Source of the DNA: Lytechinus variegatus
Lineage: Eukaryota; Echinodermata; Echinoidea; Temnopleuroida; Toxopneustidae
DNA length: 64,000 nucleotides
Assembly (NCBI RefSeq): GCF_018143015.1
Contig: NC_054746.1
Span: 12,701,532 to 12,765,531, forward strand
Direction of reading: 5' to 3'
Below the pieces are notes generated by a model. The model saw only the letters and a list, made by a program, of their open reading frames with translations, searched no databases and had not been told where the DNA came from. Position numbers and translations under genes: made by a program. This document shows positions 29,101 to 34,257 of this stretch, piece after piece (position 1 is the first letter of the stretch; every line of letters begins with the position of its first letter).

Positions 29101-32100
29101 ATCTTAGACTGCAGCTCTACACGCGTGTGGTATCTTGGTATCGATAACAAAAGACTCCAAAATGGCGACGTAAACAGAGTGGGTAAGTAAACGCTAGTGC
29201 TTTTTTTTTAGTGTTTTTTTTCAAATTTAGTACTATTTATGTAATAAATATAAGGACCTTATAAAACGGGAAGTAAATATTGTTTTGGCCCATTAACGTT
29301 AGTTTGGGCTAAAAACGTAAAGGAAGACGTGTGATTTAGGTTGACTTTCACCGTGGGAATCCTATCCCTATACAGGGACAAATGGCATGACGTCCCATGC
29401 TTCATGGGAGTAAGCCTACACAGTAAATAACTTTACTCCCCAGATGCCTCCAGGCTAGGCAGGCACTGCACTGGAATGAAAAAAAATGAATCGTAACAAA
29501 ATGGCCGATCGAGACTGGGGTAGGAGAGAACTTTTCCTTTTTTGAGGATCCAGTTTGTGCCCCAATGTCAGGAAAACTGCCACTCGTTAGACCTTTACCA
29601 TATAATCGTGGTAATTTCTGTTTTCACACTTCATTTGGAGAAATATTTAGACCATAAATTACGCTAGTCCTGTGAGTATGGTCAAATACACGGTAAGCCC
29701 CTGGGCTCCCTGGGTTATTCTTTGTTTTCCATGACTTTTGTTGTGATGTATGATTAATTAGGGCATCTGGGGCCTGTTGCATGAAATGGTCTTTCGTAGA
29801 ACCATTCTATGTAAGAACGAGATATCGCTCAACTGTTTCACAATGCCGATTTGGGCGATACGAAGAATGGTCCTTTTAAAGACATGTCCTAAGTAGGCAT
29901 AATCTTCTTTGCACACCTCCCGCCACCGTCCGCATTGAGAGAAAATGCGTTTACGGCAAGCCACACTGACATATCACCTTTAAACATATTTTTTAGGGGG
30001 TTGATGATGCATTTTATCTGGGATGGCGCCAAGTTATTTTTTATATTTCATCAATTTCACGTCGACAATTATGTTTGCATCAATATGATTTCTTTTGTTC
30101 TCTTTTTCTTTCCTGTAATACATGCATGTACGCATATAAGAATAAGTCAACTATAATTTCTTCATTTCCAAGGGGATCCACACTTTACAAGCTTTGCTTT
30201 TTAGTGGATCCCCTCATTTCCATTTATGCTCTAAAGTGCGTATTAAAAAAAAGTTTACACTTTGGAAAAGCCCTGGGAATTTAAAAATATACACTATGTG
30301 GGTAATTTTTGCACGTATAATCATGGGTTTGGGTCTCATCTATCCAATGAAGGTAAAAGTTTTGTCAGAATGTTACACTTGAGTGAGCACTGTCCATTTC
30401 TGTAAAGCTCGCAGAAATCTGTTTGCGCAGAAATGCTCGTTTTCATGCTGTGTCAAGGGGAAAGGGCGAAATCAAACTTACCATACGAAACATTTATCAT
30501 ACATTTCCCTTGCACTTTTAGTCAATTAAAATAAAATGGATACATTCCAGCATTTTGTAACAATTTTGCCACCCATAGTGAAATTTCAACTCTTATTAAG
30601 CAAAACCTTTACCCTATTTGTGCCAGCTGGATCTGAGGACATAACTGAATCTGAAGAAAAGTTTATATCAGACATCTCCAGCATTTTTTCACTAAGTTTT
30701 TATCATTGAAAGTGGGTTTACATTGCATTTTTCATTTAACACTTGTTTCTCCAAACTTTTCTCAATTTTAGCAATGATAAACATAATGAAAATCAAGCTT
30801 AAGCCATTCCATGTAAATCACACCTCAGTGTAAAGCAAATATCGTCACGATGGGCTCGGTGTGTGGGGAGTGGGGTAGGGCGAAATGCACTCTTCGAAGT
30901 GTTTTGGGCAAGGAAACAAGTCTAACAAAGTAGAAGATATCTTCAAATCAATTTTACTAGCTAAATTCCATGTGTTCTTCATGATTACGGTCTACTTTTA
31001 TTCGCATAACTATTTCAATGTTCTGCGCAAATCATTTTTCACTAACTTTTCAAAAGTAAGTGGTGCTCACTCAAGCGGAAATATTTTTTGACAGTTATAT
31101 CGTTATTTGCTTTAATGGACCTGTACCAATGTTAAAATGTGGAAAAATCTTCAGGATATTACAAATGCATAGTTTTACAGGATTTTTTCAAAGTGTAAAC
31201 TTTTTTTTGATACGCACTGTATATTATACTGTTTTTTTTCTGTTTTACGAAGTAAGAAAGCCCTATAAAATTGTACTTGATTTGTATTACTTTATATTAT
31301 TTTGTATTATGTTTTGAATGGAAATGAAATAAAAGAATTGAATTGAATTGACAAGACGACCAAAAACGGATGTCATTTTAACTTCTCCGGGGGTAATGTA
31401 GGCCCAAATACTTTTATTTAAATATGTTTTCTTTTATTCTCCCTCCTCCCTATCCCCACCCCTTTTCCATTAAAAAAATAAACTTGAACTATCGAAATGG
31501 GCAGCACTATCTCTCTGATCCCTCATGCTTTCTAATTATAGATAATTAAACAACGTGAAAACAAACTTATTTAAAAGAAATTATGTAAGGAAAAAAATGT
31601 TTATAACGTTAAGCAAAAAACAAAGAAAAAAAACAATACAAAACTAAGATGTTAAACATGCTAAATCATTTATTTTTTTAAATTTAATTTTCATTATGAT
31701 TATTCTTTTATGAGATTAATTTTGATCAATGAAAATTAATTCTTGGATTTGGGATAACTTGAGATGTGAAACAATGAAACAAAAATCTGCAGTATCAAAA
31801 TAGCTAATAAAAATTTAAGATACAGATTAGGCCTATTGCTAACGAATCCATCACAATCGTTACAAATGAAGATAACTTTAGCGAATAAAATATTATGGAA
31901 AGTACATACGAAGAGGTGCATTTTAAATCGTAGGGTAAGCCCCTTTCGGCTCCTATGTCATGTTAAAAGAATCACGGTAGTCTCTACTCCTTAACTTTGA
32001 AATGTTGAACATATTTTTTTTGTACATTCTTAAACCTTATATTCTTATATAAACTTCCATAAATTAAGTGATCAACTTTAAATATGACCAACATTTATGA

Positions 32101-33297
32101 TCGTAATTTTTAGCATTATTTCCGTTGATATATTTTTTTCTCCATTGCAGATTGCACAACTTTTTCTGTTTTGATTATTATTGCAAAGCACTACTTTATT
32201 CACTTGGACATGTTTGCAGCAATGTTCATATTTTCCTTGTCTTTGTTTACTCATCATGCAACTGAGGTATGTTTATACTCTAAACATTCACATTTGTATT
32301 TATATGCGTTATATCTGACAAATTAAATAAATAGATTAGATTTTTCATAAGCATCCTCTCATATTTTCCCTTTTAGTCTCATACAATCAGACACTTTTGA
32401 TTTTGTTTACTCCATTGATTCAAACCTTATTTTTACCTCAGCAAACAACATATTAACGCATAATTTGCAAAATTAAAATTATATTAGTATTCTATAAAAG
32501 TACTGAATATTGAACTAATAAAATGTCGAAATTACTTTAGTTAAATCAATTTTTATATTGAACAAGGGTCTCTTTCGTTGAAAATCAATGAAAGGTGTCT
32601 TGAAAAAAACACTGTGTTCTAAATAAGGGAAATAATGAAAAATTAGATTTTATTCAGTTATGTTTGTGAATCTTTAAAGTTTTTTCTCTTTTTACCTCAT
32701 AAAGTAAGCTCCATACATCAATTCTACAATCAGTAATAAATAAAACATCATTTGATCTCCTTTTATTGAAATAAATGATTTTATGAAAAGACGTCATTCA
32801 GAAATAAAAGGTTCAGGTGATGATGAAGACTAAATATTTTTCCGATACTATCGATATCAAACGATGTCGCGGACTTGGAAGACAAAATTGCCTTCGTGAA
32901 ACGGAAAGCGCTGATTTGTTGCCAATCTTCCTAAGTATCTCGAAAGAATGGTCCTACTCCTAGGACGTTCCTACGTATCGCTTATCTTGTCTTGCAACAG
33001 GCCCCTGTAAGAGTAACCTTGCATTAATAAATCATTTTTACTCTCTAAATACCTCTTGGCAATCCACCACTCCCCAACCCCCGGTTTCACCCACAAGAGC
33101 TAGCGCTGGCCTGGTGCCGTATCCGTATATATCCACTACCGACCGGCGCCGCTCCGGCGGCGAGCTGACCGCCATGAAGACTGAACTCTGTGATCAGCCA
33201 CACATGACACACTACACACACGACTGTACTGTACCGATCTTCTTACTTTTGCAAACTCTTGGGCCAGTTTCTGGTACTTTGCTTGTAGATCTGACAT
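4951..33297 (-). CDS. PPP1R21: Protein phosphatase 1 regulatory subunit 21, 17 exons, 3' end outside window
   Basis: PPP1R21 is a coiled-coil subunit of the FERRY complex, which binds Rab5 on early endosomes and links them to mRNA (established knowledge). Seventeen minus-strand exons join in correct phase at canonical AG/GT sites and give 699 codons, against about 780 aa in human. Seen: the KLRAQ-region start (YQKLAQEFAK then VRAQNQVLKK), DSLTFRNQQL, NFHTYTEQR, LHENASYLRPLE, LLPYQLL, RILLSSTESKEGLAQQV, LEQEKEHWVLEAQL and MIKSHYTSRLSELT, all collinear with the human protein. The ATG at 33297 is chosen because an in-frame TGA lies at 33360-33358 with no ATG between. The C-terminal ~80 residues with the TTKRSYEDQ motif are not found in the first 4.9 kb and should lie to the left. 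Exon 1 is duplicated upstream, so the promoter in use is uncertain. Confidence 0.95.
5104..6483. other. PPP1R21 intron, nothing recognised
   Basis: AT-rich intron DNA. A pair of short inverted matches near 6062-6134 (ATAAATATCATGCATATCTC / AGAGATATGCTTGATATTTA) suggests a degraded palindromic element. Confidence 0.4.
6484..6615 (-). CDS. PPP1R21: PPP1R21 exon 16
   Basis: 132 bp, residues 605-648, phase 0/0, acceptor TCGCTAG|AAATCT, donor TCTATG|GTATGT. Reads KSTELEGALKGQGGPTIRQS and on to KPNDIVQDTSM. It has the low-complexity, Ser/Gln-rich character of the weakly conserved linker before the C-terminal domain. Supported by phase, splice sites and order rather than strong identity. Confidence 0.75.
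7003..8432. mobile_element. Non-autonomous element rich in GCGAAGC mini-hairpins
   Basis: The left end GCGTAGCCAGGATTT and the reverse complement of the right end, GCGTATCCAGGGGG, form short inverted termini about 1.4 kb apart. The interior has repeated GCGC-GAA-GCGC motifs at 7044-7056, 7128-7139 and 7301-7314, with variants at 7071-7085 and 8204-8217. Pyrimidine-rich, G-rich and C-rich runs lie near the right end. No protein recognised. The class is unknown to me. Confidence 0.6.
8433..10405. other. PPP1R21 intron with a degenerate hexanucleotide repeat
   Basis: Mostly unremarkable AT-rich DNA. The interval 9718-9805 is an imperfect repeat of ATTTCA/ATTCCA/ATTCTG units, readable on the minus strand as GAATTGGAATTG-type units like those ending LINE tails elsewhere in the window. 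No coding homology in the 8960-9259 or 10055-10387 frames. Confidence 0.45.
10406..10426 (-). CDS. PPP1R21: PPP1R21 candidate 21-bp microexon (exon 15)
   Basis: A segment flanked by TTTCCTTAG acceptor and GAG|GTAAG donor encodes QKEENGE in phase 0, between exons that are also phase 0. It could be constitutive, alternatively included without changing the frame, or a chance match. The corresponding human region is poorly conserved, so homology does not decide. Confidence 0.5.
10618..10737. repeat. GGTCTA-type short tandem motif array
   Basis: Seven or more degenerate units of about 17 bp around TTTGGTCTAATNCCCA (for example ATTGGTCTAATTGCCAC, TTGGTCTACACTTC, TTAGTCCAATTCTCA). The same motif recurs at 25690-25740 and 26240-26350. 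Confidence 0.7.
11726..12115. mobile_element. MITE with ~27-bp inverted ends
   Basis: The left end AGGCCACCACACACCTTACG and the reverse complement of the right end, TGCCACCGCACACCTGACG, continue with matching ACTGGTC / ATTGGTC. About 390 bp, no coding capacity, lying just beside exon 14. Confidence 0.75.
12206..12400 (-). CDS. PPP1R21: PPP1R21 exon 14
   Basis: 195 bp, residues 533-597, phase 0/0, acceptor TTTTCAG|CCTTGC, donor ATACAG|GTATGT. NQRILLSSTESKEGLAQQV and LEQEKEHWVLEAQL are almost identical to human. Clearly more GC-rich than the surrounding intron. LINE-derived sequence begins within about 40 bp upstream of its acceptor. Confidence 0.96.
12424..13090 (+). pseudogene. LINE ORF1-like protein fragment
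   Basis: On the plus strand a broken reading contains a coiled-coil stretch (KVESKVMDLESRLQSQD), a degraded NxxIPE(K)INENTE...INLAQNKLGL segment and VKFTSYHKRQSIFLKGKL with ASNRSLLLRSA. That is the order of coiled coil, RRM-like and C-terminal domain found in ORF1 proteins of L1/Tx1-type retrotransposons. At least two stops and a frameshift interrupt it. No reverse transcriptase follows. It lies antisense in the intron upstream of exon 14. Confidence 0.8.
13468..13535. mobile_element. Partial palindromic repeat (GGGCCCAGTCTTAC family)
   Basis: TGGGCCCAGTCTTACAAAG followed by the self-complementary ATTGATTCAATCAAT and GTGGAAATCCATGCAG. It resembles the end of a palindromic MITE; the opposite end was not found. 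The rest of 13091-14284 shows nothing recognisable. Confidence 0.5.
14285..14437 (-). CDS. PPP1R21: PPP1R21 exon 13
   Basis: 153 bp, residues 482-532, phase 0/0, acceptor GTGATAG|ATCTCT, donor AATAAG|GTAAAA. ISNFMKTNLDFF and LRQRAVAYMAALNK match human IASFFSNNLDYF and YKKKAAAYMKSLRK; the Gly/Ser-rich middle is less conserved. Confidence 0.93.
15050..15177 (-). CDS. PPP1R21: PPP1R21 exon 12
   Basis: 128 bp, residues 439-481, phase 1 in and 0 out, acceptor TACACAG|ATTTAT, donor GGAAAG|GTTAGT. LEHQLPIASQKLKTTDECVV matches human IEHELPTATQKLITTNDCIL. Confidence 0.95.
15345..15639. mobile_element. MITE with TTCTGAAGTCGGGTTTA inverted ends
   Basis: Left TTATTCTGAAGTCGGGTTTA against the reverse complement of the right, ATATTCTGATCTCGGGTTTA. 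About 295 bp, no coding frame, within PPP1R21 intron 11. Confidence 0.75.
15677..15806. repeat. Perfect 60-bp inverted repeat with 10-nt spacer
   Basis: The arm 15677-15736 is the exact reverse complement of 15747-15806; the spacer 15737-15746 is AATCCTGATC. The absence of any mismatch marks it as young, conserted, or an artefact of fold-back reads. It lies between two MITEs in an intron. Confidence 0.97.
15846..15987 (-). mobile_element. Family-A MITE copy
   Basis: Reverse orientation. CAACCAATCAGGTTCAAGGA and TTTCAGTAGCTTACAAC match the family-A core; the ends GCATCTTGTCAGT and ACAAGATGC form inverted termini. Confidence 0.75.
16377..16606 (-). CDS. PPP1R21: PPP1R21 exon 11
   Basis: 230 bp, residues 362-438 plus one base, phase 2 in and 1 out, acceptor TTTTCAG|CATCGA, donor ATGAAAG|GTATGT. 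SIEEECRLSTCSQTLESRN aligns with human SLEEECESSLCTSALRARN, and the end FTNLYEVMK with human LHGFHDVMK. Confidence 0.95.
16607..18326. other. PPP1R21 introns around exon 10, nothing recognised
   Basis: Apart from exon 10 (17499-17587) this interval is AT-rich intron without recognisable repeats or coding homology. Confidence 0.4.
17499..17587 (-). CDS. PPP1R21: PPP1R21 exon 10
   Basis: 89 bp, residues 333-361 plus two bases, acceptor TTTCTAG|GAAACA, donor CTAAG|GTGAGA. FSKYVAYLQKLLPYQLL matches human LTSYICFLRKILPYQLK. Confidence 0.93.
18327..18428 (-). CDS. PPP1R21: PPP1R21 exon 9
   Basis: 102 bp, residues 299-332, phase 0/0, acceptor TCAACAG|TTCTGT, donor ACATTG|GTAAGA. HLHENASYLRPLEQSFAAF corresponds to human YLHENASYVRPLEEGMLHL. 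Confidence 0.95.
18609..18757 (+). mobile_element. Family-A MITE copy (best preserved)
   Basis: GGGGAGCATTTCATGAAG... CTACTGAAATCCTTGCATCT, GATTGGCTGAGAGC, then AAAATCACTGACAAAGCTC and a degraded right end. Used here as the family reference. Confidence 0.8.
19317..19469 (-). CDS. PPP1R21: PPP1R21 exon 8
   Basis: 153 bp, residues 248-298, phase 0/0, acceptor TTTTTAG|CATCGG, donor CAAAAA|GTAAGT. LSNFHTYTEQRSKIFPIDSA is nearly the human segment (LLNFHTYTEQRIQIFPVDSA); this is the most conserved part of the protein in the window. Confidence 0.95.
19541..20195 (+). mobile_element. CR1/L2/Jockey-type LINE 3' fragment
   Basis: The frame 19551-19778 encodes the C-terminal tail of a non-LTR reverse transcriptase polyprotein: RSKAGERSFTVAAAKEWNKL and LHRFKKQLKTYLY, ending in a stop. 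This 'W N x L P' plus 'F K x x L K T x L' pattern is typical of those clades. The 3' UTR ends with a (GAATTGAAATTGA) tail at about 20180-20195. Severely 5'-truncated. Confidence 0.85.
20608..21043. mobile_element. GC-rich MITE with ~45-bp inverted ends
   Basis: Left TGCCTGGTCACACTGCTCGG and GGAGCGGTCGTGGAGCG; the reverse complement of the right end reads GGCCTGGTCACACCGCCCGA and GGAGCGGTCGTGGAGCG. About 436 bp, distinctly richer in G+C than its surroundings, with internal repeats of GGCGAACGGT / GGAGCGGTAG type. No protein recognised. Confidence 0.8.
21207..21259 (-). CDS. PPP1R21: PPP1R21 exon 7
   Basis: 53 bp, residues 230-247, phase 1 in and 0 out. It reads ELPELSRLNVPAHDKKHQ, matching human ALNVPLHNRRHQ. 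Acceptor TTGACAG|AGTTAC, donor CACCAG|GTAAGT. Too short to be seen as an open frame alone; supported by phase and homology. Confidence 0.9.
21594..21720 (-). CDS. PPP1R21: PPP1R21 exon 6
   Basis: 127 bp, residues 188-229 plus one base. Acceptor TTGGTAG|GTACGT, donor GATGAAG|GTGAGT, phase 0 in and 1 out. EDLGSKLSWATRIIQDKLPF matches human EDLSGRLEESLSIINEKVPF. Confidence 0.93.
21721..22498. other. PPP1R21 intron, nothing recognised
   Basis: AT-rich intron without recognisable repeats or coding homology. Confidence 0.4.
22756..22915. repeat. Minisatellite, ~21-bp unit GCGGAGGTAAACAAGCGCTG
   Basis: About seven units alternating GCGCTGCGGAGGTAAACAA and GCGTGGCGGAGATAAACAA forms, so a two-unit higher-order period is visible. 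Lies inside the TIR element. Confidence 0.9.
23083..23515. mobile_element. Nested GGCGGCGGAAGC-type repeat element
   Basis: Starts GGCGGCGGAAGCCCAAAAAA and contains internally repeated blocks of AATTTAGGGGGG, GACAAGCAAAAAAA and GTCATCAACCTAAATTT. A shorter relative lies at 35371-35513. Confidence 0.65.
24164..24355 (-). CDS. PPP1R21: PPP1R21 exon 5 (functional copy)
   Basis: 192 bp, residues 124-187, phase 0/0, acceptor AAAACAG|CTCTAT, donor AAAGAG|GTGTGT. The highly charged coiled coil (SEEHRKIVTELSSKLANLE, then QKxYKETLERLQ-type heptads) corresponds to human DEQHKHVEAELRSRLATLE. Two degenerate copies of this exon and flanking intron follow at 24434-24790 and 24868-25015; only this one keeps both splice sites and the full frame. 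Confidence 0.95.
24434..24790 (-). pseudogene. Decayed tandem copy of PPP1R21 exon 5, split by a SINE
   Basis: The parts at 24434-24523 and 24741-24790 together match exon 5. On the minus strand LAILEHDSNQHHSMVEAS and DKQYKEIL are still readable, against LANLERDSSQHHSVIEAS and EKQYKETL in the functional exon. About 216 bp of SINE sequence with an (ATA/ACT)n tail interrupts it, and the start of the exon now reads into a stop. It cannot be spliced as coding sequence. Confidence 0.85.
24524..24740 (-). mobile_element. SINE fragment inside decayed exon 5 copy
   Basis: An (ATA/ACT/AAT)n run leads into TGGTACTTATACAGCGCAC and ATGCGCTTTATACAAATTG. This resembles the tail half of the SINE at 50490-50835 (AAAGCGCTTTT... 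beside an (AAT)n tail). It separates two halves that are contiguous in the functional exon, which fixes the insertion limits closely. Confidence 0.65.
24868..25015 (-). pseudogene. Second decayed tandem copy of PPP1R21 exon 5
   Basis: The acceptor (GATATAG|CTTCAT) and the first ~40 codons survive: LHDLSEEHKKIVTKLSSQQA and QHHSMKEASEKQQRDN are readable. The frame then ends in a stop (TAG at about 24848-24846) and the donor half is missing. It could act as a poison exon if recognised by the splicing machinery, but more likely is a relic. Confidence 0.8.
25015..25549. other. PPP1R21 intron with two related segments
   Basis: The stretch around 25150-25260 (TGGTTATATAAAATGGAACTG ... TTTACCAGAATACAATGCAA) resembles 25330-25420 (ATGTTAAATGGAACTGAGG ... 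TTTACCAGAACACCATGCAA). This is an old local duplication; no coding content seen. The quoted motifs are the left and right landmarks of each copy. Confidence 0.5.
25550..25651 (-). CDS. PPP1R21: PPP1R21 exon 4
   Basis: 102 bp, residues 90-123, phase 0/0, acceptor CAACCAG|AATAAA, donor AACAG|GTAAAT. The first half (NKDMDNATHV...) is poorly conserved; the second half, ELRGKIQENETLHKQ, matches human DLQKKIEENERLHIQ. Confidence 0.92.
25690..26350. repeat. GGTCTA motif array split by a mobile element
   Basis: Units CACTTGGTCTACTACCAG and TTGGTCTAATTCTCAGAGC lie left of 25744, and CAATTTGGTATAATTACC, CATTTGGTCTAATGCTCA and TTTAGTCTAATGCCCACAC lie right of 26240. The two parts flank the TTAA element. 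Same motif as at 10618-10737. Confidence 0.75.
25745..26243. mobile_element. MITE with AGGGAATGAAACCTTTGG ends and TTAA flanks
   Basis: Left TTAAAGGGAATGAAACCTTT with GAACAAGTAGGCTCGTGT; the reverse complement of the right end reads AGGAGAATGAAATCTTTGAAAC and continues with GCTTGTGTGAAAACAGAAA (two runs quoted separately). TTAA is present at both edges, as for piggyBac- or Kolobok-type insertions. About 490 bp, no coding. Confidence 0.8.
26691..26829 (+). mobile_element. Family-A MITE copy
   Basis: GGGGAGTGTTTCATAAAAC at the left and its near complement TTCATAAAACACTCCC at the right. The core TATAAGCTACTGAAATCCTT and GATTGGCTCTGAAC is as in the other copies. Confidence 0.85.
26876..27022 (-). 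CDS. PPP1R21: PPP1R21 exon 3
   Basis: 147 bp, residues 41-89, phase 0/0, acceptor ATTTAG|GAGCAA, donor AGCAAG|GTAAAA. Contains DSLTFRNQQLTKRVNVLQDE, very close to the human segment and strongly coiled-coil in character, and ends in a basic run (KGKKSK). Confidence 0.95.
27864..27932 (-). CDS. PPP1R21: PPP1R21 exon 2
   Basis: 69 bp, residues 18-40, VRAQNQVLKKAVIEEQAK followed by QNDAK. Acceptor TTCTAG|GTGCGT, donor GCAAAG|GTCAGT, phase 0 on both sides. Part of the N-terminal coiled coil and of the KLRAQ block that names the family. Confidence 0.95.
27933..28899. other. PPP1R21 intron 1, nothing recognised
   Basis: AT-rich sequence with a C-rich run near 28500. The open frames (for example 28539-28919) show no family resemblance. 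Confidence 0.4.
28900..29261. mobile_element. Palindromic MITE with ~100-bp arms carrying YY1-like and donor-like motifs
   Basis: The left arm (28900-28997) and the right arm (29150-29261) are complementary over nearly their whole length, with one insertion. Each arm contains GCCATTTTGGAGTC and GTTTACTTACCCAC (complement GTGGGTAAGTAAAC). No coding. ATA lies just outside both ends. Confidence 0.85.
30166..31345 (+). mobile_element. LINE 3' UTR fragment with conserved hairpin, split by a MITE
   Basis: A stem of 11 bp (30171-30181 with 30204-30214) and a 22-nt loop match the 3' UTR of the LINE at 39-40.9 kb. The sequence then breaks at 30233 for the MITE, resumes at 31221 and ends TGGAAATGAAATAAAAGAAT plus (TGAAT)n at about 31345, like the 40.9-kb tail. 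Confidence 0.8.
30233..31220. mobile_element. ~985-bp TA-flanked TIR element inside the LINE tail
   Basis: Left AGTGCGTATTAAAAAAAAGT then TTACACTTTG; the reverse complement of the right end reads AGTGCGTATCAAAAAAAAGT then TTACACTTTG. TA lies at both edges, as expected of a Tc1/mariner-type insertion. No transposase frame recognised. Confidence 0.8.
31346..32990. other. AT-rich DNA, nothing recognised
   Basis: No homologous frame or repeat identified; part of PPP1R21 intron 1. Confidence 0.4.
33247..33297 (-). CDS. PPP1R21: PPP1R21 exon 1, proximal copy (coding part)
   Basis: Encodes residues 1-17, MSDLQAKYQKLAQEFAK, ending at donor AAAA|GTAAGAAG in phase 0. It joins directly to VRAQNQ in exon 2, matching the human KYQKLAQEYSKLRAQNQ block. 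The frame upstream is closed by a TGA at 33360-33358, so this ATG decides the start. A near-identical copy lies 585 bp further upstream. Confidence 0.93.
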
Positions 33298-33359
33298 CTT
33301 AGAATGAATAGGATCACTCTCCCTGGATCCAGTGAAAATTATCCTCACAGACAAGGTTC

Positions 33360-33470
33360 AACACATCCATGGATTATTAGCAAAGGGAGGCAGCCATCTT
33401 CCGTGTACGGATTCGATGATATCGTGATAATTCGGATACGAAAAACGAAATAACAGTCATGATTGACCAC
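33360..33470 (-). promoter_or_regulatory. Probable PPP1R21 5' UTR/promoter, proximal copy
   Basis: Upstream of the start codon, the minus strand reads CACGGAAGATGGCTGCC at about 33389-33405. This overlaps an ETS-like core (GGAA) and a YY1-type site (AAGATGGC), a pairing known near start sites of animal housekeeping genes. The words CGAATCCGTA and GTATCCGAATTA lie just upstream and recur at the presumed TMEM223 promoter. Promoter function is inference. Confidence 0.4.
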
Positions 33471-33831
33471 GCCCCCTAAGAAAATCCTTCCAAGATAATT
33501 TAGTAAACAAAACATCTTGTTTACATCAAAGCAACTGATAAAATATACTCATGAACAAATATCAACATACGTTAATTATATCACAAAATGAAATCATTGT
33601 AGTGTGTGTGCATTAATTAATCATTTTTACTCTCTAAATACCTCTTTGCAATCCACCACTCCCCAACCCCCGGTTTCACCCACAAGAGCTAGCGCTGGCC
33701 TGGTGCCGTATCCGTATCCACTACCGACCGGAGCCGCTCCGGCGGCGAGCTGACCGCCATGAAGACTGAACTCTGTGATCAGCCACACATGACACACTAC
33801 ACACACGGCTGTACTGTACCGATCTTCTTAC

Positions 33832-33882
33832 TTTTGCAAACTCTTGGGCCAGTTTCTGGTACTTTGCTTGTAGATCTGACAT
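33832..33882 (-). CDS. PPP1R21: PPP1R21 exon 1, distal tandem copy
   Basis: A second exon 1, 585 bp upstream of the first, encoding the same 17 residues with the same donor and the same upstream in-frame stop. It is intact and could serve as an alternative first exon that skips the proximal copy, because both end in phase 0. It could instead be an unresolved haplotype duplication in the assembly. Nothing in the sequence shows which copy is transcribed. Confidence 0.75.
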
Positions 33883-33945
33883 CTTAGAATGAATAGGATC
33901 ACTCTCCCTGGATCCAGTGAAAATTATCCTCACAGACAAGGTTCA

Positions 33946-34066
33946 ACACATCCATGGATTATTAGCAAAGTGATTAGTGAAGGAGGCAGCCATCTTCCGT
34001 GTACGGATTCGATGATATCGTGATAATTCGGATACGAAAAACGAAATAACAGTCATGATTGACCAC
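33946..34066 (-). promoter_or_regulatory. Probable PPP1R21 5' UTR/promoter, distal copy
   Basis: Duplicate of the proximal promoter segment with the same AAGATGGCTGCC site (about 33987-33999), CGAATCCGTA and GTATCCGAATTA words. It differs by a short insertion of about 12 bp (around 33971-33982) between the start codon and the YY1-like site. Function inferred only from the proximal copy. Confidence 0.35.
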
Positions 34067-34257
34067 GCCCCCTAAGAAAATCCTTCCAAGATAATTTAGT
34101 AAACAAAACATCTTGTTTACATCAAAGCAACTGATAAAATATACTCATGAACCAATGTCAACATACGTTAATTATATCACAAAATGAAATCATTGTAGTG
34201 TGTGTGTGTTTTGTAAATACTCCACGCTTCAGAGGTCTTGTTGTAATACTTAGGAAT

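Larger units (their letters stand above)
29766..33006. mobile_element. Possible large element with GGGGCCTGTTGCA ends, holding nested insertions
   Basis: GGGGCCTGTTGCATGA at 29770-29785 faces its inverse TTGCAACAGGCCCC at about 32991-33005. Sub-terminal GCGATACG motifs occur at both ends. Between them lie a LINE tail and a TA-flanked MITE. The termini could belong to two separate degraded elements instead. Confidence 0.4.
33023..34212. repeat. Tandem duplication (~590-bp unit) carrying exon 1 and promoter of PPP1R21
   Basis: Unit 1 runs from about 33023 to 33610 and unit 2 from about 33611 to 34212, in direct orientation. They differ by a few substitutions, a short insertion in unit 2 and a small deletion (TATA) near 33716. 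Both units end in a GT-rich run. The low divergence suggests a recent duplication or an assembly haplotig. Confidence 0.9.

Noticed and set aside
33298-33354. N-terminal extension of PPP1R21 reading from 33354
   Set aside because: Its first codon is TTG, and the frame is closed by TGA just upstream. The first ATG at 33297 also matches the start of the human protein.
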